The position numbers and the translations under genes are program-made. Below, piece after piece: positions 15,898 through 25,700 of a DNA stretch of 64,000 bases (its first letter is position 1; each line of letters begins with the position of its first letter). The notes below the pieces were generated by a model. That model worked only from the letters and a program-made list of their open reading frames with translations, was not told the origin of the DNA and searched no databases. Source of the DNA: CAVPFA01 sp963703655 (GTDB lineage Bacteria > Actinomycetota > Acidimicrobiia > Acidimicrobiales > Bog-793); contig CAVPFA010000004.1 in the NCBI GenBank assembly GCA_963703655.1, positions 682,001-746,000 on the forward strand. The letters are read 5' to 3'.

Positions 15898-18800
15898 CTA
15901 TGCGGAGCGCGAGGCGCTGCTCTGAGCGATGACGCGCCCAACCTCCGCGCCCGTGCTGTGCGACAACTCGGACTCGAGAAGAGCTCGTGCCCGGACGAGC
16001 ATCGACGCCGCCCCGACCGAGACGAAGGTGGTGGCAGCCTCGCCGGCGAGCCTCGCCGACTCGTCGAGCCTTTCCTGGCGGGCGAGCCACTCCGCCCGGT
16101 CCAGCTGCGCACGTGCTGCCCAGTACGGGTAGCCGAGGTCGCGAAAGGTCGCCTCGGCCGAGACGAGGTCCTCCTGGACGGTCTCGTTCTCGCCTCGCGC
16201 GGCGGCGACGAGCGCGTTGGCGCGGGTGACCTGCGCCTGCAGGAACGGCGGGACCTCGCCTTGGGGGTGCGTCGCGAGCAACCCGGCGAGCCGATCGGCT
16301 TCCTCCTCATCGCCGAGGATGATCGCAGCCTCGAAGGCGAGCGGGAAAGCGAGCCTGACCGATTCGTGCGCGACGCCGAGTCCTCCGCTCATGGCCTCGC
16401 CGATCGCGCCGCGCGCAGTTTCGAGGGCGTGGCGACTGTCCCCTGCGGCGAGAAGGACCGCCGCCTCCGCGGCCGCATAGACGGCTCTGTTCTGCACGTC
16501 GTCGCTCTCGGCCCAGGCACTGCAGCCGGCAAAGTACTCGCGGGACGCGTTCACGTTGCCACGGAGCGCCTCCAGGCACGCGAGCCTGTAGTTTGCCCAA
16601 TCGGCCCCGGGACGCTCGTCGCCACCGGCCTGAAGGAGCTCGTTCCCGAGCCGCTCGGCCTCCTCGAGGCGGCCCGCCATCGTGAGGATGTACATGAGGT
16701 TGCCTGCCGCCGAGGCCTCGCTGCGCCGGAGTCCCCACCGCCGGGCGAGGGCACTCGCCGCCCTGGCATGCTCCTCAGCCCCAGGGAGGTCCCGCGTCAT
16801 GCAGAGATCGGACAGGTTGGACTCCGCCAGCATCTCGCTTCTCGTGAACCCGTGAATCCTGGCAACCGAGACCAGCCCCTCGAAGAGCATGCGGGCTTCT
16901 CCGGCACGCCCCGCCACCTGCAGGCTCACCGCCTTCATATTCAGGCTGTAAGCGAACACCTCGTTGAGCTCGTGGTGCTGGGCCAAGGTGAGCGCCACCT
17001 CGATCGTCGCGATCGCCTCGTCGATATGACCCGAGAAGAACAGGGAACCTCCAAGCCTCGCCTCGAGATCTGCAAGAACCTCTGGAGGCGCTGTGGTCCC
17101 CTCCAGTGACGCCAGCGCCTCACGCATCCTCGCTGTCGCCTGCTCGTTCCGCCCGAGGTTGCCGAGTGCAGTGCCGATCGAGGCGGTGACCCGCGCGGCG
17201 TCGACGACGCGTCCGGCCGTGGCGTGGGCGGCGAGCGCCGTCTCGAAATGGGCCAGGGCACGCTCGGCCCACCCCGCGAACTGTGCCATCCTGCCAGCGA
17301 GGTCCGTGAACTCCGCCTGTTGGGCCTCGTCCGAGCTCAGCTCGGCGGCTCGCAGGTAGGCGGACTCGGCCGCCTCGGGGGCGCCAACGGCCTGGGCCCG
17401 CTCGGCCGCCAGCACATGGGCCAGGCACGCCCGGACCCTGAGCTCCTCCGCGTCCGGGTCGTCGCCGGCGGCCTTGTAGGCGTCGTAGAGGTGGGCACCG
17501 ATGACCTCGGCCACCTCGGCGCCCTCGTCGGGGAAGGCCGAGCGAAGGTGCTCGGCGGTCTTCAGATGCCGGGCCTTGCGCTCGGCCCTCGTCAACATGT
17601 CGTACGCGACCGACCGGATGAGCGACTGGGTGAACGCGTACTGGCCGCGCTCTGGAGACAGCTTGTCCGCTCGGACGGTGAGGACTTCTTTTCGCACGAG
17701 GGAGCTCAAGAGCTCGTCGAGGTCGGCCGGGTTGATGTCGGAGACCGCCTCGATCGCCTGGCGAGGAAAGCTCGATCCCAGCACCGAGCACTCCTTCACG
17801 AGCCTGCGCTCGTCGGGACCGAGCGCGTCGAGGCGTGAGGCGATGAGGGCGGTCAGCCCGGGCGGGATCTCGAGCTCGCCGAGCTTGCCGACGAGGTGCA
17901 AGAGTCCGTCGTCACCTCTTTCGAGGACGCCTTTGTCGAGCAGTGACCGCACCGTTTCCACGGCATACAGCGGGATCCCCTCGGCACGCTCGACGATGCG
18001 TGCTCGGGCAGACTGCGGCAGCTCGGTGACGAGCCCGTCCAACATCTGACCGATGACCTCGTCGGGCAGCGGGTCGAGCGGGAGCGACGTGACCGACCGA
18101 CGCGATAGCCCGAGGCCTTTCCGCTCGGTCCCTTCCGGTCGCGACAGGACGAGGATGAAAAGGGCGTGGTCGCCCGACCACTCGAGCAGGTGGTCCAGGA
18201 AGTCCACCATTCCGGCGTCGGCCCACTGCAGATCCTCGATGACCATGACGACGGGCAGGTACTCCGCCAGACGCTCGAAGAACAGGCGCCAGCCCGAGAA
18301 CAGCTCCTCGCGCGCCAGCACCTGCGAGGTCGGCAGCCCGAGCAGCTGGCCGAGGCGAGGGGCGATGAACTCGCGGTCTGCGGCGTCACCGATCCACCGC
18401 TCGAGCCCGGTGCGCAGCCGCTCGGCGACGAGCTCCTGGGGGTCTTCCTCGCTGATCTGGAGTCTTGCCCGGACCATCTCCGAGAGTGCCCAGTACGAGA
18501 CGCCCTCGCCATATGACAGGCACCGTCCGGCATGCCAGAGAGTGTCGGCAACAAGACCGTCGATGTACTTGAAGAACTCCCAGGCGAGGCGCGACTTGCC
18601 GACGCCGGCCACTCCCGAGACGAGCACGAGTCGCGCCGACTGGCGTTCGGATGAAGCGTGGAAGAGCTCCTTGACGAGCCGCAGCTCGTGGTCCCGGCCG
18701 ATGAACGGGGCTTCGAGGACCCCGGAGCGTTGCGAGCCGGCGATGGCCGCGACGACCCGGGTTGCCCGGAAGAGCCGGACCGGCTCGGACTTGCCCTTGA

Positions 18801-19527
18801 GCTCGTGCTCGCCGGCATCTGCGTACGCGATGGCGGCCGCGGTGGCGGCCCGGGTCATCTCGTCCACGTAGCAGCAGCCCGGCGGGGCGGCAGACTGGAT
18901 GCGGGCGGCGGTGTTGACGCGGTCGCCTATCACGAGGCCCTCTTCGGGTGTCTCGGTCGTGGCGACGCCACCGGTCACCACCCCGACGCGGGCCTGGAGC
19001 TCGGTCTGGTGCTCGGACCCGTAGTCGGCAACGGTAGAGACGAGCTCGAGGCCGGCCCGCACCGCTCGTTCGGCGTCGTCCTCCTTTGCGACCGGGGCGC
19101 CCCAGACGGCCATGACTGCGTCGCCGATGAACTTCTCGACGGTGCCCCCGTAGCGGGCGACAATGGCCCGGGCGAGCTCGAAGTAGCCGGAGAGAAGCTC
19201 TCTTACCTCCTCGGGGTCCCGTTTCTCCGCCAGAGGGGTGAAGCCGACCAGGTCGCAGAACAGCACCGAGACGTGGCGTAGCTCGGCGCCGCCACCTGGC
19301 TGGGGAACTGGGGCGATCGGTGGAGGCACCAGAGCACGGGCCCCGGGCGCTGCGGCGGGTTGCGGCGCCCCGGCTGTCGCGAGCGTCGTGCCGCACTCGC
19401 CGCAGAACCTCGCCTGGGCCGGTACCGACGTCCCGCAGCTCGGACAGACGCGAGCCAAGGGATTGCCGCACTCGAAGCAGAACTTGGTTCCCGCCGGGTT
19501 CTCGAGCCCACAGTTCGCGCACAGCAT
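15898..19527 (-). CDS. Zinc ribbon-class III nucleotidyl cyclase-AAA ATPase-TPR regulator (copy 1)
   Basis: 1209 aa soluble multidomain regulator. Residues 1-45: double zinc ribbon (CANCG, CFECG, CPSCG, CGECG). About 85-270: class III cyclase with metal Asp in FCDLVGFT, EKFIGDAVMAVWG and transition-state residues in GDRVNTAARI, so catalytically complete and likely making cAMP. About 280-650: AAA/STAND ATPase with GVAGVGKSRL (Walker A, near residue 305) and VIEDLQWAD (Walker B). The remainder to about 1190 is TPR repeats. No LuxR-type helix-turn-helix at the end. ATG at 19527 preceded by AAGGAGA. Close paralogue of the gene at 25701-29295. Confidence 0.9.
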   Translation of the reverse strand: MLCANCGLENPAGTKFCFECGNPLARVCPSCGTSVPAQARFCGECGTTLATAGAPQPAAAPGARALVPPPIAPVPQPGGGAELRHVSVLFCDLVGFTPLAEKRDPEEVRELLSGYFELARAIVARYGGTVEKFIGDAVMAVWGAPVAKEDDAERAVRAGLELVSTVADYGSEHQTELQARVGVVTGGVATTETPEEGLVIGDRVNTAARIQSAAPPGCCYVDEMTRAATAAAIAYADAGEHELKGKSEPVRLFRATRVVAAIAGSQRSGVLEAPFIGRDHELRLVKELFHASSERQSARLVLVSGVAGVGKSRLAWEFFKYIDGLVADTLWHAGRCLSYGEGVSYWALSEMVRARLQISEEDPQELVAERLRTGLERWIGDAADREFIAPRLGQLLGLPTSQVLAREELFSGWRLFFERLAEYLPVVMVIEDLQWADAGMVDFLDHLLEWSGDHALFILVLSRPEGTERKGLGLSRRSVTSLPLDPLPDEVIGQMLDGLVTELPQSARARIVERAEGIPLYAVETVRSLLDKGVLERGDDGLLHLVGKLGELEIPPGLTALIASRLDALGPDERRLVKECSVLGSSFPRQAIEAVSDINPADLDELLSSLVRKEVLTVRADKLSPERGQYAFTQSLIRSVAYDMLTRAERKARHLKTAEHLRSAFPDEGAEVAEVIGAHLYDAYKAAGDDPDAEELRVRACLAHVLAAERAQAVGAPEAAESAYLRAAELSSDEAQQAEFTDLAGRMAQFAGWAERALAHFETALAAHATAGRVVDAARVTASIGTALGNLGRNEQATARMREALASLEGTTAPPEVLADLEARLGGSLFFSGHIDEAIATIEVALTLAQHHELNEVFAYSLNMKAVSLQVAGRAGEARMLFEGLVSVARIHGFTRSEMLAESNLSDLCMTRDLPGAEEHARAASALARRWGLRRSEASAAGNLMYILTMAGRLEEAERLGNELLQAGGDERPGADWANYRLACLEALRGNVNASREYFAGCSAWAESDDVQNRAVYAAAEAAVLLAAGDSRHALETARGAIGEAMSGGLGVAHESVRLAFPLAFEAAIILGDEEEADRLAGLLATHPQGEVPPFLQAQVTRANALVAAARGENETVQEDLVSAEATFRDLGYPYWAARAQLDRAEWLARQERLDESARLAGEAATTFVSVGAASMLVRARALLESELSHSTGAEVGRVIAQSSASRSA

Positions 19528-19556
19528 CGGGCTCTCCTTGAAAAAGACTCCAATAA

Positions 19557-19569
19557 GGTGACGCTCACC
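19557..19569. promoter_or_regulatory. Palindrome upstream of cyclase copy 1
   Basis: Perfect inverted repeat GGTGA-CGC-TCACC, 30 bases before the cyclase start and beside an AT-rich element (CAATAA on the + strand). Candidate operator; no equivalent is seen before the second cyclase gene. Confidence 0.35.
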
Positions 19570-19656
19570 GTAGTGGAACTACCTGTGAGGTGCCTGCTCG
19601 CGACCCGTTACCGCCACGGTGCGCGCGGCAAGCATCGAGGGCAGCCGGCGCAGGGC

Positions 19657-20928
19657 TCACCGGCCCAACACCTGCGCCTGCGCGCTCGGGCGGTCGTTGG
19701 CCCGCATGCCCGGAAGGAACAAGAAACCGAACGTCACCGCCGCTCCAATCGTGCCCGCCAGCTCCAACGTCCTGCTCACACCGACGAACCGCACGACGAC
19801 GGGAGTCAACACGTACGAGAGCGGCATGAGCGCTGTCGACACGAACCAGTCGATGCTCGACACCCGGCCCAGCAAGTGGCTCGGCACCAGGCGTTGCTTG
19901 AGCGTCGCCCACACAACGGCGCCGGCGGCTTCGAGAGCGCTCACGGCGAACACGAGAACGCCCAGCTGCCATTGGCGGGTGACGAGCCCGTAGCCGGCCA
20001 CGAGGAGAGTCGCCCCGGTCCACGCCGCGTACATGAAGGTGATCGGCCGGCGGCCCCGGTCACCGCGCTGTGCGGTGACGGCCGCCGCCAGCAGTGCCCC
20101 GAGGCCTCCGAGGCCGAGCACGATCCCGAGGGTGGCAGCGCTGCCATGAAGGCGGTTCTTTACGAGGTAAGGAACGAGCACATACGTGGGCCCCAGGAAG
20201 AGCAGGTAGGTGAAGGTGGCGGCTACGAAGGTCCCCCACAGCCACGCCTGGCTGCGGACGAAACCCAGCCCCTCGCGTATGTCGACCCACAGCGAGCCGC
20301 TCTCGCCGGGCGCGGCCACGGGCGCGACGGGCGAGAGCCGAGTAAGGCAGCACGCCGAGAACACGAACGAGAGCGCGTCGGCGCCGAACGCGCCCGCGCT
20401 CCCGACGACGGCGAGAAGCGCCCCGCCGAGCGCAGGGCCGAGCAACTGGAGCATGGCTGGCCGCAGGAACTGGTCGAGCCCGTTCGCCTCCATCAGCCGC
20501 TCCTTGGGCACCAATGCGGGCACGATGGCGTCGAAGGCCGGAGCGGCGAACACGGTCGCGGCGCCGATGACAAAGGCCACGGCCCACAGCTCCCACAGCC
20601 GGAGGTGTCCGAAGGACCCGAGCACCGCCAGGCAGGCGACCGCGACCGCCCGCGCCCCGTCGGCGGCGAGCAGCACCGTCCGGCGCGGAAGGCGGTCCGA
20701 GATGGCGCCGCCGAGGAGAAGTAAAACGACCTGGGGGGCCGAAGTCGCCAGGCCCACGCCGGCCAGAGCCGAGGGCCGGTCGTCGATCTTGTACGCCTCC
20801 CACGCGACGGCCACGAGGAAGATGCCGTCGCCGAGGAGAGATACGACCAGACCGGTCCAGAGCAGGCGGAAGTCCCTGTGGCGCAGGGGCGCGACGATCC
20901 CCACCCGGTTGACCAGCCTCGTGGTCAT
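19657..20928 (-). CDS. MFS transporter (MFS_3-like, probable exporter)
   Basis: 423 aa integral membrane protein with about 12 helices. N-terminal LLWTGLVVSLLGDGIFLVAVAWEAY and GGAISDRLPRRTVLL (motif A between helices 2 and 3) are typical of drug/small-molecule exporters of this MFS branch. ATG at 20928, 28 bases after the PLP-enzyme stop and in the same direction, so probably cotranscribed with it and with the GGDEF-EAL gene. Export of the PLP enzyme's product is an attractive idea but is inference. Confidence 0.87.
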   Translation of the reverse strand: MTTRLVNRVGIVAPLRHRDFRLLWTGLVVSLLGDGIFLVAVAWEAYKIDDRPSALAGVGLATSAPQVVLLLLGGAISDRLPRRTVLLAADGARAVAVACLAVLGSFGHLRLWELWAVAFVIGAATVFAAPAFDAIVPALVPKERLMEANGLDQFLRPAMLQLLGPALGGALLAVVGSAGAFGADALSFVFSACCLTRLSPVAPVAAPGESGSLWVDIREGLGFVRSQAWLWGTFVAATFTYLLFLGPTYVLVPYLVKNRLHGSAATLGIVLGLGGLGALLAAAVTAQRGDRGRRPITFMYAAWTGATLLVAGYGLVTRQWQLGVLVFAVSALEAAGAVVWATLKQRLVPSHLLGRVSSIDWFVSTALMPLSYVLTPVVVRFVGVSRTLELAGTIGAAVTFGFLFLPGMRANDRPSAQAQVLGR

Positions 20929-20956
20929 CAGGGGACCGCCGTCGCCGAACTTCGGG

Positions 20957-22288
20957 TCAGCTGGAGATCGGCGCCGGCTGCATGTCGAAGGTCGTCGCGA
21001 GCTCGCCCAGAACCTCGTTCAGCTGGTCGATCTCGTCGTCGCCGTTGGCCGCTGTCACCTGCACACGGAAGCCGACCTGCGATTTCGGAACGAGCGGGTA
21101 CGCCGCCAGCGTCACGTAGATGCCGCGGTCGAACAAGAACCGTCCGACCGCGTCGATGTCCTCGCTCTCGCCGATGGGAAGCTCGATGATCGGGAGACCC
21201 GAAGAGTTGAGCGTGCGCAAGCCGAGCTCGGCGATCCGGTCGAGCACGCGAGCGGTCTTTCGGTAAAGGGCCTCCCGGAAGTCGTCCCCTTCGGCGTCGT
21301 TGACCCGAAAGCCGGCGAGCACCGTCGCCAGCGATGCTGTCGGCGACGGCCCCGAGTAGAGGTAGGGCGCGGCGGCGACCTTCAAGTGGTTCTTCAGGGA
21401 CGTAGGCAGAGCCAAGAACGCGAGGAGCGACGAATACGACTTGGAAAAGCCGGCGACGAGCACGATGTGGTCGTAGGTCTCCCCGAAGTACCGGACGATG
21501 CTGTTGCCTCGTAGACCGTAGGGCAGGGCCGGGGTGGGAGACTCCCCGATCACGCCGAAGCCATGCGCGTCGTCGACGTACAAGATCGTGTCGTACTCCC
21601 GGCAGATGCGGGCATACGTGGGCAGGTCCGGCACGTTGCCGGTCATCGAGTTCACGCCGTCGATGCAAAACACGCGGGCGAGCCCGGCCGGCAGCGAGCG
21701 GAGGGTCTGCTCGAGATGATCGGGGTCGTTCGACCGGACGCGGTGCAAGGTGGCGCCGGCGCCGCGCGCGATGGCCGCCCCTTCGTACATCGTCTTGTGC
21801 GCCTGGGAGTCGACGAGCACGGCACCCTGGCCTGCAAGGACCGGGATCACCGAGGCGTGAATGATCGTGATGGTCGGGAGCACGAGGGAGTCGGGCGCCC
21901 CGAGCAGGTCCGTCAGCTGCTCCTCGATGTCGATGTAGAGCCGGGGGTTGCCCAACAGGCGGGACCAGCTCGGGTGGGTGCCCCATCGCCACAGCTCGCG
22001 CTCGACCGACTGGATGATCTCGGGGTGAAGGTCGAAGCCCAGATAGTTGCAGGACGCGAAGTCACACAGCCAGTGATCTCCGATGCGGATCCTGCGGCCC
22101 CGCACCTCGTCGATGACCGCGTCCATCATCGGGTGCGACACCCGGAGTCGCTCGAGGTCGGCCCACCGCTCGTCGCGGCGAGCAGGTTCTGACTTCGTGT
22201 GGACGCCTTGGGCGTGGACGTCTTGGGCGTGGACGCCGTGGCCGTTGGTGGAAGCCGCGGCCGGCGCAGAGGTCGGGCCGGCGCTCAC
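20957..22288 (-). CDS. Alpha-oxoamine-synthase-like PLP enzyme (aminotransferase class I/II fold)
   Basis: 443 aa. Fold-type I PLP enzyme of the KBL/BioF/SPT/CqsA group: NYLGFDLHPEI, SRLLGNPRLY, DSQAHKTMYEGA, VDDAHGFGVIGE (cofactor Asp/His) and AGFSKSYSS with the Schiff-base Lys. Such enzymes condense an amino acid with an acyl-CoA; products include 8-amino-7-oxononanoate, sphinganine precursors and the CqsA autoinducer. No biotin genes are nearby. GTG at 22288 overlaps the stop of the GGDEF-EAL gene (GTGA), so expression is coupled to c-di-GMP turnover. The N-terminus carries a VHAQ/VHT repeat. Substrate unknown. Confidence 0.85.
   Translation of the reverse strand: MSAGPTSAPAAASTNGHGVHAQDVHAQGVHTKSEPARRDERWADLERLRVSHPMMDAVIDEVRGRRIRIGDHWLCDFASCNYLGFDLHPEIIQSVERELWRWGTHPSWSRLLGNPRLYIDIEEQLTDLLGAPDSLVLPTITIIHASVIPVLAGQGAVLVDSQAHKTMYEGAAIARGAGATLHRVRSNDPDHLEQTLRSLPAGLARVFCIDGVNSMTGNVPDLPTYARICREYDTILYVDDAHGFGVIGESPTPALPYGLRGNSIVRYFGETYDHIVLVAGFSKSYSSLLAFLALPTSLKNHLKVAAAPYLYSGPSPTASLATVLAGFRVNDAEGDDFREALYRKTARVLDRIAELGLRTLNSSGLPIIELPIGESEDIDAVGRFLFDRGIYVTLAAYPLVPKSQVGFRVQVTAANGDDEIDQLNEVLGELATTFDMQPAPISS
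22199..22243 (-). repeat. 15-base triplicate repeat at the 5' end of the PLP-enzyme gene
   Basis: Three imperfect 15-base units (GTGGACGCCTTGGGC on the + strand, then two variants) at 22199, 22214 and 22229 encode VHAQD-VHAQG-VHT-like segments ahead of the catalytic domain. Confidence 0.75.
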
Positions 22289-25200
22289 GGCACGGGCTCC
22301 GCGATCATCGCGACGACCTCGGGAGAGAGGTCGCCCGCCGACATCTTGGACAACAGCTCGTCGACCTGCTCGACGCGGAGCGGCTTCGCGAAGTAGAAGC
22401 CCTGCCCGAACTGGCACCCGAGGGCACGAAGGCCGTCCACCTGATGCTCGCGCTCGATGCCCTCGGCGACCGTCTGAAGATGCAGCGTGTTCCCGAGCTG
22501 GACGATGGCTTCGGCGAGGACGCCGCTCTTGACCGAGTCGCCAACGTCGTCGACGAAGGACTTGTCCACTTTCAAGATGTCGATCGGGAAGCGCTTCAGG
22601 TAGCTGAGTGAGGAGTAGCCGGTGCCGAAGTCGTCGATCGCGAATGCCACCCCGAGATCTTTCAGCTCCAGCATCCGTGCGATGACGGCCTCGGCGTCTT
22701 GGACGAGCACGCTCTCGGTGATCTCCAGCACGAGGCTTCTCGGATCGAGGTCCGCGAACCTGAGGGCCTTCGAGACGTCCTGCACCAGGCCGTCGTGCTG
22801 GAAGTGCCGGGCGGAGATGTTCACACTCATGCGAAGCCGGCCGACAAGGTCGTGGTCCAGTTGCCAACGGCGCGCTTGTTGACATGCCTCCTGGAGCACC
22901 CATCGCCCGAGGGGGATGATGAGGCCGGTCTCTTCGGCAAGCGCGATGAAGTCCTTCGGCTGGAGCAGTCCCCGTACGGGGTGAGACCAGCGGACAAGCG
23001 CCTCGACCCCGATGGTCTGGCCGCCGTCGAGGCTCACGATCGGCTGGTAGTGCACGACGAATTCCTGTTCGTCAACGGCTCGCTGCAGATCGGCAGTCCG
23101 CTCGAGGCGTTCCAACATGGCCGCCTGCAGGGCCGGCTGGTATACCTCGTAACCCCCCTTGCCTCGGCCCTTGGCGGCGTACATCGCCACGTCCGCGGCC
23201 TGCAGCAGCTCGGCCGGATCTTCGAGTCCTGCCGGGCTGAGCGCGATCCCGATGCTGGCGTGCACCTGCACCTCGCGGTCCTCGAGCGCCAACGGGACGC
23301 GCAGCTCGGCGATGACTCGTTCTGCCACCTCGCAGGCCTCGCCGATGCCTGAGATCTCCTCGAGCAGAACGGCGAACTCGTCACCGCCGAGTCGGGCCGC
23401 CGTGTCGCCGACTCGCAGCGATCTGCTGAGCCGGCCTGCGACCGCGACGAGGAGGCGGTCGCCTGCTGCGTGCCCGAGGCTGTCATTGACGAGCTTGAAG
23501 TCGTCGAGGTCCAGGAACAGAACGGCCAGCGAGCTCCGCGACCGGGCGGCTCGCACCAGCGCGTGCTCGAGTCGGTCCCGGAACAGGGCTCGGTTGGCCA
23601 GTCCGCTCAGCGCGTCGTGGAATGCCTGGTGCTTCAGCTCCTCCTCCAGGCCCTTGCTCTCGCTCACGTCTCGCATCGTGAGGACGATCCCCTCGACGGT
23701 CGGATCGCTGAGCAGGTTGTTCGCCACGACTTCGAGGTGCCGCCAGGAGTCGTCGTGATGCCGGACGCGCCACTGTGTCGTCGTCGACTGGCCCGCCCGG
23801 AACGCCACCCCGGTGTACATCGCAAGTGCTTGCTCGACGTCGTCGGGGTGAACGAGCGTCGTGATCCGCTGGCCTTCGAGCGAGCCCGGCTCGTAGCCGA
23901 GGATCCTCGTGGCCGAAGGCGTCTGGTAGGTGATGGTCGCGTCGGGCCGCGCGATGAGGATGACGTCGGAGGCGTTCTGGACAAGCGTCTGGAAGCGGGC
24001 CTCGCTCCGACGGGCGTGGAAGATGTCCGTCAGCGCCTCGCGGTCGAGAGCCAGTCCGGCCTGAGCAGCGAGCGTCTCGATCGTGTTCGTGACTTCGACC
24101 GGCAGCGCGTTGGTGCTGGTGACCGCGATCACCCCCTGCAGCTGGTCCTTCGCGACGAGCGGGCAGATGAGAACTTGCTCGCGGATTTCCGGCTCCGATG
24201 CGCCTGCGGGCTGTGTTCCCTCGAACAAACAGCGCGCCACCTTTCCGCTGCTCAGCATCTTACGAACGTCAGCCCGAAGAGCCATCACGCTCAGCAGCTT
24301 GTCTGCGGCGTGGCCGGATTCGGCGACGATGGCGAGACCGTCAGCCGGGCTCGACACGGCGAACGTCACCCCTGTGACCTCGCCGCGTCCCGACACGAGC
24401 GCGCCAACAGCCGAGATCGTGGCCAGATAGATACCGTCGCGGCCCGAAGCCGCCACCAATTCTCCGGCCGCCGTGCGCAAGACCTGCTCTCGACTCATGG
24501 CCTGCTGGTGCGCCCGCACGAGACCGGCCATGCGCGCGAGCACGAGAAGGAACATGACGCCTGCGACAACTGCGATGACTTGGGCGTCGATCGGCTTGCC
24601 GAGCGCAGTCTCGATGAGGAGCACGGCCGGCGCGATGAGCGAGACCGTCGCCAGCAGCATGAGGCGGGCACGGCTCGTCCTCGGCGGGCCGGCCGTTCTC
24701 GGCTCCGAAAGCGCCCGCATGGACGGGTGCAGAGCCGCAGCGCCCCAGCACGCATAGAAGACGATCCAGCCAAGGTCGATGGGGTTCCCGTCGTGCCAAT
24801 TCCAGCCGGGATGCAAGTTCGCCAGGCCGTAGATCGAATCGGCGACGAGCGTCCCAAGTGCCCCGATCGCAAGGAGCCGCCCCGCCGTGTGGCGCAGGCC
24901 GCCCGAGCTCCACAGGTGCGCCAGCATCGCCAGCACGAGAATGTCGCCGAGCGGGTAGGCGGCGGCGGTCAGGCGTACGAGCATTCCTCCCGGAGCGCGG
25001 ACGTTCGGGCCGATGAGGAAGATCCACGACAACAGGCCCACCCCGAGGGTGATCGTCAGCGCGTCGAGAAGGCTCGCTCTGTCGCCGCGGGAACGCGCGC
25101 ACGGGCGAGGAGCAGCAGACCGACTGCGAGAACGGGGTACATCGTGACGTAGATCGCGTCGATGAACGACGGAAACGGGATTTGATTTTGGCCCATGATC

Positions 25201-25559
25201 TGGTGCCAGAACTTGTAGGTCGTGTCGCCCGTGATGAACAAGAGCACGCCGACCCCGAGGAACCACCATGCGACCGGGGCGTTCGGACGATTCCGTTTGA
25301 TTCCGTACGCGAACGCGGCCACCGCCGACGATCCCAGAAGCGCCCACGCGAACACCTGCCCCGGCCACTCCATCCAGGGGAGGAAGCCCACGATGGGAGA
25401 TCCTCCCGATGGAAACCCGAACGGGAAGTAGATCAGGGCGAAGAGTGCCTCGAGACCGAGAAACCAGAGCCACATCCTCGAGGGCGTTGTTCGCACTCCC
25501 GACGGCAGATGGCCACCATCGGCCCGCTCCTTCCGGTCGTGTGCAGCAAGCAGTGACAA
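22285..25559 (-). CDS. Membrane GAF-PAS-GGDEF-EAL protein, c-di-GMP turnover (frameshifted)
   Basis: About 1090 aa when joined. The N-terminal part (TTG start at 25559 after GGGGA) has eight or so transmembrane helices, for example WLWFLGLEALFALIYFPFG and WWFLGVGVLLFITG. The frame breaks near 25090; adding one C to a short run gives a continuous ARARVPRGDRASLLDAL. Then GAF-like, PAS (ASDVILIARPDATITY), GGDEF with intact RLGGDEFAVLL, and EAL with VEALVRW, ITESVLV, DDFGTGYSSL and AEGIE. Both catalytic signatures are intact, so it may both make and degrade c-di-GMP in response to a membrane or GAF/PAS signal. Overlaps the PLP-enzyme start. Confidence 0.87.
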
Positions 25560-25700
25560 GAGTTCCCCTGACCACGCACTTTCGTTCCGTTGTGCATCGG
25601 CTCTTGCCGTCCTTTACTTGAGCGCGAACGCCCGGGCTCGGGCGGAATGGAGCGACCCACGGTTCCCGGGCGCCGGCTGTATGGAGAGCGACCCGCGGTT

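Noticed and set aside
20210..21514. 434-codon + strand frame across the MFS and PLP-enzyme genes
   Set aside because: Antisense to two conserved genes and without any recognisable domain.
20957..22288. Naming the PLP enzyme CqsA, BioF or serine palmitoyltransferase
   Set aside because: Only superfamily motifs are visible; nothing in the sequence or context settles the substrate.
23470..25152. 560-codon open frame opposite the GGDEF-EAL gene
   Set aside because: It is the complement of a conserved GGDEF/GAF coding region; composition is Arg/Glu/His-rich without motifs, as expected for antisense frames in high-GC DNA.
25629..25644. CGCCCG-GGCT-CGGGCG hairpin after the GGDEF-EAL upstream region as a terminator
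   Set aside because: Six-pair stem with no T-run, in DNA where such repeats arise often by chance.
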